Below, piece by piece: positions 33,845 through 42,279 of a DNA stretch of 64,000 bases (position 1 is the stretch's first letter; every line of letters starts with the position of its first letter). The stretch lies in contig JBLLNP010000017.1 in the NCBI GenBank assembly GCA_048058975.1, forward strand, positions 36,956 through 100,955. The letters are read 5' to 3'. The notes beneath the pieces were generated by a model. That model was not told the DNA's origin. It did not search any database and was given only the letters and a program-made list of their open reading frames with translations. Origin of the DNA: RHLJ01 sp048058975. Its GTDB lineage: Bacteria; Bacteroidota; Rhodothermia; Balneolales; Balneolaceae. The translations under genes were made by a program, and so were the position numbers.

Positions 33845-35491
33845 TTAAAATTCAATGAAAATTTCTGAGGTGAAGCTGCTTCTGATATTCACTCTTCGTT
33901 GTATATAATACGGTTCGGGAGCTTTAAAAGGAATTATCGAGCCGCTATCCCATCGATTATTTCCGTTTTCATCTTTAAACACTATCAGCTGGTAATCAAC
34001 TGGGGCTAAGCTTGGTATTTCGATAGATTCGAAAAAAACAGAATCGAAACTAAAACCTATATTTTTATTGATTAAAGAAAAGGAATAACGATCCAGAGAA
34101 TCCGCCCCGACTACCGAAATAGATAATTCCCCTAGTTCCGTAGCATCCCAAATCTCGGGTTCTAAAAGCTGTCTTCTTTGTGTAACAGGATTCCAAATTA
34201 AAAACTGATAGTCAACCCCTTCAATCCATGTTGCTTCCTGTGGATCAATAAATAAGATATTTCGATCTATTCTGATTGAAGGCCAGTCATCAAAAGAAAC
34301 TTCCCCTTCAACTACAATAATTGAGTCGGTAAGCATTTGATCTGATATAGGTGCGGCATAAACTACTTGTACGCTTCTATCCGGGAATAACCCATTCTTA
34401 GTAGTGTGTTCAATAATCCGTTGAAAAGTGGTGTCTTCCTGAGCACTTCCTTCAAATTCGATCTCAGAAGTAATCGCCTCGTTTCCTGACCTATCTGTAA
34501 TTCCTGTAGAGCGTAAAGAGAAATTCCCATCCTGATTCAGGCTAAGCTCACTTTGAGCAAATAGTACGAAGGGATCTTTCTGAGAAACATAAAGTGGATA
34601 AGCCTCTGAATAGGGACTTTTCAGAGAATCTAATATAGAAATCGAAGCATTTTCGCTTACAATAATATCTTCATTAAAACGAAGTCGAAGCCGGTTTGAA
34701 GAAAACAATCCCACTCCCTGTAGCTTTGGAGCGAGTGTATCTTGCTGCACAATGTAGAGTACATCGAGAGTATCTGTTCCTGCTTTTTCAATTTCTATAA
34801 TTTCCCGAGAAAATGGTTGGGCGGTTTCACTTCCCTGATCCCAGGTTTTGTTTCTATTCCGGTCATCCACATATAATGCCTGATACCTTCCCTCTCTCAA
34901 ATATGAGAAGTTAAATACCCCTCCCGTATCTGTTTGCGCCTGATAGGTTGCCTTTGCAGTTAAATCTATGGGTGAACGATACAACAGAACCTTCACTCCT
35001 TCTGCAGCTTCTCCAGTATCAGCACGCCTGATTCGTCCGGAAACGGTTCCCTCATCAATTTCATCTCCTGTTGATACCGCCAGTGTAATTGGAGAGCCGA
35101 TTTTATTCCTTTTTGTATCGGTAATATCTGCACCCAACGTTAAAATGATCGTTGTTGAGTCCGGCAATCTATCTTCAAACTCAATAACTAGTTTCTTTTT
35201 CTTCCACTTTGTTGTGTATTCCAAGCCCAAATCGGGTTCGATGGTAATATTATTCCGGATGGAGGAACGGTTAACAAATTCTGAAAACTGAAACTCAAAT
35301 TTTCTTCCCTCAAAACTAGTAGTTCCTGAAGCCGGAGTGGTTTCCAGTATTTTTGGCCCGGTTTTATCAGCTGGTCCTCCTGTTGGAGCAATGGGCGTTG
35401 CACAAGAGAGGAATACAGTTGCTGCTACTAGCACTAAAATGTGATATAACAACGGAGTTTTTTTAACGTAACTTTGTGTGTGCTCAATCAT
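33845..35491 (-). CDS. Ig-like (Big_5) domain lipoprotein
   Basis: 548 aa from ATG 35491; a start at 35506 is also possible. The signal ends in a lipobox LSCA, so it is anchored in the membrane. The mature N-terminus (APTGGPADKTGPKI) and the following Big_5/SbsA Ig-like domain (about 40-145) are typical of a widespread Bacteroidota lipoprotein family of unknown role. A carboxypeptidase-regulatory-like fold follows (VSGRIRRADTGEAAEGVKVL). A TATATTTG box (minus strand, 35496-35503) directly precedes ATG 35491, so the message may have a very short leader or none. It is co-transcribed with mscS. Confidence 0.8.
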   Translation of the reverse strand: MIEHTQSYVKKTPLLYHILVLVAATVFLSCATPIAPTGGPADKTGPKILETTPASGTTSFEGRKFEFQFSEFVNRSSIRNNITIEPDLGLEYTTKWKKKKLVIEFEDRLPDSTTIILTLGADITDTKRNKIGSPITLAVSTGDEIDEGTVSGRIRRADTGEAAEGVKVLLYRSPIDLTAKATYQAQTDTGGVFNFSYLREGRYQALYVDDRNRNKTWDQGSETAQPFSREIIEIEKAGTDTLDVLYIVQQDTLAPKLQGVGLFSSNRLRLRFNEDIIVSENASISILDSLKSPYSEAYPLYVSQKDPFVLFAQSELSLNQDGNFSLRSTGITDRSGNEAITSEIEFEGSAQEDTTFQRIIEHTTKNGLFPDRSVQVVYAAPISDQMLTDSIIVVEGEVSFDDWPSIRIDRNILFIDPQEATWIEGVDYQFLIWNPVTQRRQLLEPEIWDATELGELSISVVGADSLDRYSFSLINKNIGFSFDSVFFESIEIPSLAPVDYQLIVFKDENGNNRWDSGSIIPFKAPEPYYIQRRVNIRSSFTSEIFIEF

Positions 35492-35546
35492 CGGGCAAAT
35501 ATACAAACGGGATTTATAACTTATAGGAGTAACTCAGAAATTTAAA

Positions 35547-36875
35547 ATGGCAGACGGGAATTTTCATAGGTCTTACAGCTTCATAAAGCTCTGCGTTATT
35601 CTGGGACTCCTCCCACTCTTTACAGGTTGTCACTCTTATATGCTTGATGATGCTCAGGATGACCTCAGACATTCTTTCGCCCAGGGAAACTATGAGCAAT
35701 CCCAATCGCTCCTTAACAAGTTTGAAAACAAAAACCTCTATCGTTCTAAAGATGCGGTGCTTTGGAATCTGGAAAACGGAATGGTTTATCGCTACTCAGG
35801 TCAATACGATTCAAGTACCGCCTATCTTAACCGAGCCGAAATAGAAATTGAAAACAATTACACCAAAAGTATTAGTCGGGGATTTGCTTCTTTTTTAAGT
35901 AACGATAATAAACTGGCTTACGATGGAGAACCTTATGAAAACATCTACCTGAATGCCTTTAAAGCATTGAATTTTGTGCATCTAAAAGACTGGGAGGGGG
36001 CTTTAGTAGAGACCAGAAGAATGTCTTTTAAGATGGAACAGCTAGACATCAGGATAAAAGGGCTTGCTGATGCTTTCTCCAAAGCTGACACAACAGGAAA
36101 AGCGGAATGGTCTTCCGGGAAAGTAAATATCCAGAATAGTGCCTTCAGCCATTACCTTTCTTCTATCCTTTATGCTAAAACAGGTCGTCCGGATAATTCC
36201 CGAATTGAATTTGAAAAACTTGGCATTGCTCTTCGTGAACAAGCGGAACTTGGAGATTACGAACCTTTTGATGTACAAAATCTGGAGCAAATCAGAAGAC
36301 CGGAATCGTATAATGTACTTATCGCAGGGTTTACGGGACAATCCCCAATCAAATTTCAGGAAGATATTCGCCTTTGGGACGAAGATTTTTATCTCAAGTT
36401 TTCTTTCCCCAGAGTTGAGCTATATGATACCCAGGTTTCAGGAATAAGAGTTCTGGTTAATGATAGCGAAGATGTGAACCTTCACCTCATCGAAGAGATG
36501 GATCTGGTTTCCAAAGAGGTATATGAAGCAAAGCAACCCATTATTTACACCCGGTCAATGTTAAGAGCTTTAGTAAAAGCCGGAGGCTCGAAGCTTATTA
36601 CCAATGCTATTGAAAAGGAAAATGAGAATCTTGGTCTTCTAGCAAGTATCGCCAGTTTTATTTTCAAAGAGGCTAGTGAAAAAGCAGATCTGAGAGGCTG
36701 GCAAACTCTTCCCGGTCAGGCATGGATGAATGTAATACAGCTTCCGGTAGGAACAAACCAGGTTACTTTGGAATATTTGTCACGCTCTGGGAGAGTGCTT
36801 TATTCCGAGAGTTATGAGGTTGACATCACACCAAACACCGAATTAGAACTTATCGAATCGATTTATTCAAAATGA
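35547..36875 (+). CDS. COG3014-family lipoprotein
   Basis: 442 aa with a lipoprotein signal (LGLLPLFTGCHSY). It has an N-terminal TPR-like helical region (about 40-240) and a beta-rich C-terminal part (about 260-440) ending in NTELELIESIYSK. COG3014 proteins are usually encoded next to LpoB, as here (32-base gap). LpoB activates penicillin-binding proteins, so this lipoprotein may also act in peptidoglycan synthesis. That is context, not proof. Confidence 0.82.
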   Translation: MADGNFHRSYSFIKLCVILGLLPLFTGCHSYMLDDAQDDLRHSFAQGNYEQSQSLLNKFENKNLYRSKDAVLWNLENGMVYRYSGQYDSSTAYLNRAEIEIENNYTKSISRGFASFLSNDNKLAYDGEPYENIYLNAFKALNFVHLKDWEGALVETRRMSFKMEQLDIRIKGLADAFSKADTTGKAEWSSGKVNIQNSAFSHYLSSILYAKTGRPDNSRIEFEKLGIALREQAELGDYEPFDVQNLEQIRRPESYNVLIAGFTGQSPIKFQEDIRLWDEDFYLKFSFPRVELYDTQVSGIRVLVNDSEDVNLHLIEEMDLVSKEVYEAKQPIIYTRSMLRALVKAGGSKLITNAIEKENENLGLLASIASFIFKEASEKADLRGWQTLPGQAWMNVIQLPVGTNQVTLEYLSRSGRVLYSESYEVDITPNTELELIESIYSK

Positions 36876-36907
36876 ACTTAATAACCCACAATTAAACCAC
36901 CAACGCA

Positions 36908-37513
36908 ATGAAATACTCTTTCTTAAGCATTATAATGCTTGTCATGCTTATTACCGCATGCCGCCCTTCAAACGAAGTAACCCGAATTGATCCCGGCTCA
37001 ACCACCGATCTTTCCGGAAGATGGAATGATACCGATGCACGCTTAGTCGCTGAGGAAATGATCAGTGATGCGCTTACAAAGCCCTGGTTGAACCAATTCA
37101 GCCGAAACAATCAGCAACCTCCTGTTCTCATTCTGGGTCGGGTTCGCAACGAAAGTATGGAACATATCGATACAGAAGTGTTCACTAAAGAAATGGAGCG
37201 CGCTTTTGTTAATTCCGGCTCTGTATCTGTAGTTGCAAATGCAGAAGAACGCTCTCAGGTTCGGGAAGAGCGCATCGACCAACAGGAAAATGCATCTTAT
37301 GAATCCACCAAAAAAATGGCACAGGAGCTGGGAGCTGATTTCATGATGATCGGAAATATCAACTCTATTGTTGACGAAACCGTAGATAACCGGACTCTGG
37401 CTGTGTTTTACACAGTAAACCTTGAGCTCGTGAATGTTGAAACCAACCAAAAAGTTTGGATTGGCAATAAAAAAATTAAAAAGCTCATCGAAAGAAGAAA
37501 TTACAGAGGATAA
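36908..37513 (+). CDS. lpoB: Penicillin-binding protein activator LpoB
   Basis: 201-aa outer-membrane lipoprotein (signal LVMLITACRPS, lipid Cys18) that reaches through the periplasm to activate a class A PBP. LpoB-family signatures: TTDLSGRWNDTDARLVAEEM, PPVLILGRVRNES near the start and MAQELGADFMMIGNINSIVD later. It is followed by an intrinsic terminator. Pairing with the COG3014 gene is typical of the family in Bacteroidota. Confidence 0.88.
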   Translation: MKYSFLSIIMLVMLITACRPSNEVTRIDPGSTTDLSGRWNDTDARLVAEEMISDALTKPWLNQFSRNNQQPPVLILGRVRNESMEHIDTEVFTKEMERAFVNSGSVSVVANAEERSQVREERIDQQENASYESTKKMAQELGADFMMIGNINSIVDETVDNRTLAVFYTVNLELVNVETNQKVWIGNKKIKKLIERRNYRG

Positions 37514-37535
37514 TTCTCCGAACTATTTACATGCA

Positions 37536-37567
37536 AAAGGCTTTCTGTTTTCAGGAAGCCTTTTTTT
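37536..37567 (+). terminator. Rho-independent terminator after lpoB
   Basis: 12-bp stem AAAGGCTTTCTG (37536-37547) / CAGGAAGCCTTT (37552-37563), one G-T pair, 4-base loop, then a run of seven T. It ends the COG3014-lpoB unit 22 bases past the lpoB stop and shows that the ATG at 37531 is not a start for the next gene. Confidence 0.88.
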
Positions 37568-37581
37568 ATTTTAAGAAAATT

Positions 37582-38982
37582 ATGTATCCAAAATATCCCG
37601 CTATATATACCGACTTTTATGAGCTCACCATGGCTCAGGGGTATTTCTTATCTGGCAAACATACCCAACGAGCTACGTTCGACTATTTCTTTAGAAAATC
37701 ACCTTTTGATGGTGGTTATGTAGTCTTTGCAGGGCTGTCTGATTTTCTGGATTTGCTTAGGGATTTCCGTTTTGGTGATGAAGAGATTCGATTCCTGAAA
37801 GACAAAGGTTTTAAACACTCTTTTCTGGATTTTCTGAAAGACTTCAGATTCAAAGGGAATATTTATTCAGCCAGAGAAGGAGAAATCATCTTCCCCAACG
37901 AACCTATACTAAGAGTTGAAGGAAACATACTGGAAGCCCAAATTATTGAAACCCTTTTGCTAAATATTCTGAATTATGAATCTTTGATTGCAACCAAAGC
38001 AGCACGAATTCGGGAAGTAGCCGGAGATAAAATAGTATTGGACTTTGGATTGAGAAGAGCGCAAGGCTTTGGAGGAATCCACGCAAGTAAAGCGGCAGTG
38101 ATCGGTGGTTTAAATGGAACATCCAATGTGTACTCTGCCCTTCTTTTTGGCTTGGAGGTAAGCGGAACTATGGCTCATTCCTGGATTCAGTCTTTTGAGG
38201 ATGAACTTACAGCGTTCAGAACTTATGCTGAGTTTTATCCGGACTCTACCGTGCTTCTGGTGGATACCTATGACACTTTAAAAAGTGGAATACCAAACGC
38301 GATTAAAGTAGCAAAAGAGTTGGAATCTAAAGGGCATAAATTAAAAGCGGTACGACTTGATAGCGGAGACCTTGCTTATTTCTCAAAAAAGGCGCGAAAA
38401 CAACTCGATGAAGCCGGTTTGAAGTATGTTAAAATAGCAGCCTCCAATCAGTTAGATGAATATTTAATCCGCAGCCTGAATGATCAAAATGCTCCAATCG
38501 ACTTATATGGAGTTGGTACAAAGCTGGTAACAGCCTACGACCACCCTGCTCTTGACGGTGTATATAAACTGAGTTCTATCGCCAATAAACCAACGCTTAA
38601 GATTTCAGAAAATGTAGAAAAGATTACACTTCCGGGTTCGAAGAAAGTTATTCGTTTCCTGAATAGAGATGGAAGTTTCAATTCAGATGGCATTCTTCTA
38701 TCCATCGAAGAACATTGTGAAGCAATTCATCACCCACACTTTCCTTCCAAAACTACCAAAGTGGAAGATTTAGAATCTATCGAACTACTTTCGTTAGTTG
38801 TACATAATGGCACGTTACAATTAGAATTACCTACGGCGTATGAAAGTGCAGAGTATGCAAAATCCCGATTACAGCAACTGAGTGCGGAGCATCGACGATT
38901 TGATAATCCACATATTTATAAAGTTGGTATCAGTACTGCACTCGGTCAACTCAGAGATCAGTTAATCAAGGAGACTCACTAA
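37582..38982 (+). CDS. pncB: Nicotinate phosphoribosyltransferase
   Basis: 466-aa enzyme of the Preiss-Handler NAD salvage route (nicotinate plus PRPP to nicotinate mononucleotide). Landmarks: YTDFYELTMAQGYF at the N-terminus, DFGLRRAQGFGGIHASKAAVIGG split across two strands, GTMAHSW and DSGDLAYFSKKAR. The ATG at 37582 is chosen because the in-frame ATG 37531 lies inside the lpoB terminator. Its stop overlaps the pncA start (TAATG), so nicotinamidase and this enzyme are made together. Confidence 0.95.
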   Translation: MYPKYPAIYTDFYELTMAQGYFLSGKHTQRATFDYFFRKSPFDGGYVVFAGLSDFLDLLRDFRFGDEEIRFLKDKGFKHSFLDFLKDFRFKGNIYSAREGEIIFPNEPILRVEGNILEAQIIETLLLNILNYESLIATKAARIREVAGDKIVLDFGLRRAQGFGGIHASKAAVIGGLNGTSNVYSALLFGLEVSGTMAHSWIQSFEDELTAFRTYAEFYPDSTVLLVDTYDTLKSGIPNAIKVAKELESKGHKLKAVRLDSGDLAYFSKKARKQLDEAGLKYVKIAASNQLDEYLIRSLNDQNAPIDLYGVGTKLVTAYDHPALDGVYKLSSIANKPTLKISENVEKITLPGSKKVIRFLNRDGSFNSDGILLSIEEHCEAIHHPHFPSKTTKVEDLESIELLSLVVHNGTLQLELPTAYESAEYAKSRLQQLSAEHRRFDNPHIYKVGISTALGQLRDQLIKETH

Positions 38983-39605
38983 TGGAAGCATTGGTAATTA
39001 TCGATGTACAGAATGATTTTTGTCCCGGTGGAAAACTGGCTGTTCCGGGAGGAGATGAGATCATACCAATTATAAACTCACTTCTCCCCCATGTTAAGCA
39101 TGTGATCCAAACCCAGGACTGGCATCCTCAGGAGCATTTGTCCTTTGCATCAAACCACACTGATACATCTGAATATGATTCTATCCCGCTTAGTTATGGA
39201 GACCAAATTCTTTGGCCGGATCATTGTGTTCAGGGAACAGCAGGTGCTGAATTTCATCCTGAGCTGATAACTAATAGTACTCAATTAATTGTTAGAAAAG
39301 GTTTTCGAAAAGAAATTGATTCATATTCTGCTTTTTTTGAGAATGATCAACACACAAAAACCGGCCTGGACGGTTTTCTTAAAAACCTTGGGATTTCTAA
39401 ACTTTTTCTTTGTGGTTTAGCGACCGATTTCTGTGTTAAATGGTCCGCTTTAGATGCCATAAAATTAGGGTATAACGTAACTCTTATACAAGATGCTGTT
39501 CGAGCAATAAATTTGAATAATTCTGAAGCACTTGCATTTCAAGAGATGAAAGAAGCTGGTATTAGTTTTATTTCTTCTAAAGACTTAAAAGCTTCTATTG
39601 GATGA
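38982..39605 (+). CDS. pncA: Nicotinamidase
   Basis: 207-aa hydrolase producing nicotinate from nicotinamide, feeding pncB. Isochorismatase fold with catalytic Asp8 (IIDVQNDF), Lys106 (IVRKGF) and Cys151 (LATDFCVKW), and metal ligands Asp46, His48, His52 (QDWHPQEH). It is coupled to pncB by a one-base overlap and to the next FAD enzyme by ATGA (39602-39605). Confidence 0.95.
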   Translation: MEALVIIDVQNDFCPGGKLAVPGGDEIIPIINSLLPHVKHVIQTQDWHPQEHLSFASNHTDTSEYDSIPLSYGDQILWPDHCVQGTAGAEFHPELITNSTQLIVRKGFRKEIDSYSAFFENDQHTKTGLDGFLKNLGISKLFLCGLATDFCVKWSALDAIKLGYNVTLIQDAVRAINLNNSEALAFQEMKEAGISFISSKDLKASIG

Positions 39606-40699
39606 ACAACTCTTTTGATTATTGTATTCTTGGAGCAGGTTTGGCGGGGGTTTCTCTCGCGCATGAACTTTTGAAAGAAAACGCAACCGTTTGCCTTGTA
39701 GATCCATATGGAGTTGCATCTGGTGCATCTGGCACGCCTCTGGGTTTAGTAAACCCTGCCACAGGACGTTATGCTATGATTAGCTGGGAAGCGGAAAAAT
39801 GCTATTCCAAAATTAAAAAAAATCTTGCGCTTGTACAGGCTCACAGTCCAATCCAGTTTTTTAAAGAATCAGGGGTTTTGCGACCGGCTTTGGAAAATAA
39901 AATCGCAACCAGAATGAAAGAGAATTTTAGTACTCAGCCTTGGCCAGATGGTTGGATCGAATGGTTGGATGAAGATGACCTGAAATCTTTTCATCCCGGA
40001 ATAACCTGTAAAGGTGGTGGAGTTTGGTTACCCATTGGTTTAACGGTTGACATTGGAACTTACTTGAATGCTTTTGTTGATTATTTAGGAGGATTGGGGC
40101 TTAAAAGCTTTTTTAACCAGAGCTACTCTCTTTCAGAAAAAGAAAACTATTGGTTGATTGAGTGTACTCAAGCAACAAAAATAAAAGCAGATAATCTTGT
40201 CTTTGCTACAGGAGCTTCTACTTGTTCATTTAGTTTCTGGAAAAATCTCCCAATACACCTTGTAAAAGGTCAACTTGCAGTTATGAAGGCTGATACTCCT
40301 CTTTCTTTTAAACACGCCGTTTCAGCACAAGGATATAACGCTTCATTGGATACTAAACAATTTGTTATTGGAAGTACTTATGAACACAACTTTGATCACG
40401 AAGATATTGATGTCAAAGAATTAGAATACCTGCTAAACCGGTTTAAAAAAGTACTGCCTAAACTTCATCTGGATTCCAGAGTCATCCATCAATGGTCCGG
40501 AATCCGTGTTTCTACTCCAAATCGAATGCCTATTCTTGGTGAACATCCTGAATACTCTCACTGTTTTGTTTTTACCGGCTTAGGCTCGAAGGGATTATTG
40601 TATTCCAGATATCTATCTGAATTAATGAAAGATTTCTTATTAAATCAGATCCCCATTCCAAAAGAATTAAGTATTACTCGTCTGGATTTTACTCCATAA
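39602..40699 (+). CDS. FAD-dependent oxidoreductase (DAO family, MnmC-C-like)
   Basis: 365-aa D-amino-acid-oxidase-fold protein. The FAD motif is ILGAGLAGVSLAHELL (9-24), with LVDPYGVASGASGTPLGLVN as the second FAD contact and SGIRVSTPNRMPILGEHPEY near the end, a pattern shared with MnmC C-terminal domains and related amine oxidases. No methyltransferase domain is present, so a tRNA-modification role is only possible. It sits third in an operon with pncB-pncA, but a link to NAD salvage is not evident. It ends at a bidirectional terminator. Confidence 0.75.
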   Translation: MNNSFDYCILGAGLAGVSLAHELLKENATVCLVDPYGVASGASGTPLGLVNPATGRYAMISWEAEKCYSKIKKNLALVQAHSPIQFFKESGVLRPALENKIATRMKENFSTQPWPDGWIEWLDEDDLKSFHPGITCKGGGVWLPIGLTVDIGTYLNAFVDYLGGLGLKSFFNQSYSLSEKENYWLIECTQATKIKADNLVFATGASTCSFSFWKNLPIHLVKGQLAVMKADTPLSFKHAVSAQGYNASLDTKQFVIGSTYEHNFDHEDIDVKELEYLLNRFKKVLPKLHLDSRVIHQWSGIRVSTPNRMPILGEHPEYSHCFVFTGLGSKGLLYSRYLSELMKDFLLNQIPIPKELSITRLDFTP

Positions 40700-40700
40700 A

Positions 40701-40733
40701 AAAAGCCTCATGCTAAGCAGCATAAGGCTTTTA
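40701..40733. terminator. Bidirectional terminator
   Basis: 14-bp arms AAAAGCCTCATGCT / AGCATAAGGCTTTT (40701-40714 and 40719-40732, one G-T pair) with a 4-base loop, A-run and T-run at either side. It serves the convergent FAD oxidoreductase and outer-membrane-protein genes. Confidence 0.85.
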
Positions 40734-40752
40734 ATCTGTTTATTAGTAGGAG

Positions 40753-42267
40753 TTAGAATCTGAATACGAGACCACTCCAGGCAACTGCAGCAGAGCTTCC
40801 ATTATTCGCAGAATTCGCCACAGTAGAAGCAGCGAAAGTAAATTCGAAGAATCTTAAGTCAAGCCCGAAACCAGCCGAATAAGCAGCACCGGAATAACCT
40901 CCCATTCTTGTACCAACACGAACTGGAATAAAGTTCAAGAAACGGTACTCAGCACCAAGGGTTAGTGCACTTCTTTTACTGTTCGTACCAATATCATTGA
41001 AACCGAAGCCATAGTCCAGAGTTGTGGTAAGTTTTCCTAACGTTAAGGCTGCTCCAAAGTTATACATACCAGGTAACTCATATTTTCGAGCGCTAGCTGA
41101 TTCTGAAGTGAATCCACCATACACATCATTCGATAAACTATCTCCAAGATCAGAAAAATAGTCTCCAGGAGATTTATCACCAATATTACCATCAATATTT
41201 ACTAAGCCCGAAGCAGTAATTCTGGTTGGATTAGAATCGTAGTTAACACTTCCCAAATCGGTAATAGACATAGCTACTCTTAATATTTGTCTTTTTCCAA
41301 GGAACCCAAGAGCAGGTAATGAAACGTCTAATTCTGCAGTAACTCCTAAATCCACTCCAAAACCAGAGCCTAATGTTCCAGCATCAGATCCATCGTAATC
41401 AAGAAACTGGTCTAATTCTGCATCAGGATCCAATTCTCTTGCCGCAGCGTAATCTGATAACTGCTGAGATAAATCACCATAGGTATAAAGCGAGTACTCA
41501 AAGTCATGAGTAATCCCTCCACTACTTGTTCCAGAAACCGGATTAACGGTAAGACCAGAAATGAAATCCATTTCAGTTGATTGAATTCCAACAATATATT
41601 TAGGAGCAATCCCAGCGTATATATTAATTCCATTTATGAAGGGTAGCATTTCCACAATACCGCTTAGTGGTAAAGGTAACTTCATGGCATAACCCACAGA
41701 AATTTCAGCAAAAGAAAGTGTTCTGGTATTAAAATTAACAGGTACTTCAGAACCAAACTGTTGGGAATCAAAACCATAAAAAGCTAATTCCATGAATCCT
41801 TTGTTAACCGTTAAATCCTGAATAGTTCGAACTCTTGTAGCCAAACTAAATGACATATTATTTCCACGGTTAGAAAAACCAAAAGGAATCACATTTAGAC
41901 TTAATGCAAGGTCTCTTGTATTATTTTGGTCTTCTCCAAACCAGTCGTTCAGCATGTCCACACGAGTTTGTCCTTCAATGGTCAAACCTTTTGTAAAATA
42001 CTGGTCGTATACATCCAGATTTAAGAATGTTCCACCAGCCCTAAACCCTAAACCACCAACGAGCCCTAAGCTTCGCTGAGGTTTTCTACTTGTATTATTT
42101 ACCATCAGGTTTGCTGGATTCAGAAAGTTAGCATGGTAGCCATCTATGAATGCTGTTCCACCACCACCCATTCCAAGGGTAGTTGTGTTGTAATATCTGC
42201 TTTGAGCTACTAAAGTAGCAGCTGAAAGACTAAAACAAATAGTAAAAATGAGTTTTAAATTCTTCAT
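40753..42267 (-). CDS. Outer-membrane beta-barrel protein, DUF5723-like
   Basis: 504 aa with signal peptide (CFSLSAATLVAQS) and the conserved early pattern GMGGGGTAFIDGYHANFLNP found in PorP/DUF5723-like barrels: long-chain-lipid-transporter-like strands throughout and a C-terminal aromatic end (AVAWSGLVFRF). It is encoded 12 bases after a large lipoprotein and likely works with it at the cell surface. Substrate or partner is unknown. Confidence 0.78.
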   Translation of the reverse strand: MKNLKLIFTICFSLSAATLVAQSRYYNTTTLGMGGGGTAFIDGYHANFLNPANLMVNNTSRKPQRSLGLVGGLGFRAGGTFLNLDVYDQYFTKGLTIEGQTRVDMLNDWFGEDQNNTRDLALSLNVIPFGFSNRGNNMSFSLATRVRTIQDLTVNKGFMELAFYGFDSQQFGSEVPVNFNTRTLSFAEISVGYAMKLPLPLSGIVEMLPFINGINIYAGIAPKYIVGIQSTEMDFISGLTVNPVSGTSSGGITHDFEYSLYTYGDLSQQLSDYAAARELDPDAELDQFLDYDGSDAGTLGSGFGVDLGVTAELDVSLPALGFLGKRQILRVAMSITDLGSVNYDSNPTRITASGLVNIDGNIGDKSPGDYFSDLGDSLSNDVYGGFTSESASARKYELPGMYNFGAALTLGKLTTTLDYGFGFNDIGTNSKRSALTLGAEYRFLNFIPVRVGTRMGGYSGAAYSAGFGLDLRFFEFTFAASTVANSANNGSSAAVAWSGLVFRF

Positions 42268-42279
42268 TATTCTGCCTCT

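Noticed and set aside
37043..37450. 135-codon antisense frame in lpoB
   Set aside because: It lies wholly opposite lpoB and has no domain-like pattern.
37531..37581. ATG start of pncB at 37531
   Set aside because: It falls in the lpoB terminator; the family N-terminus begins at 37582.
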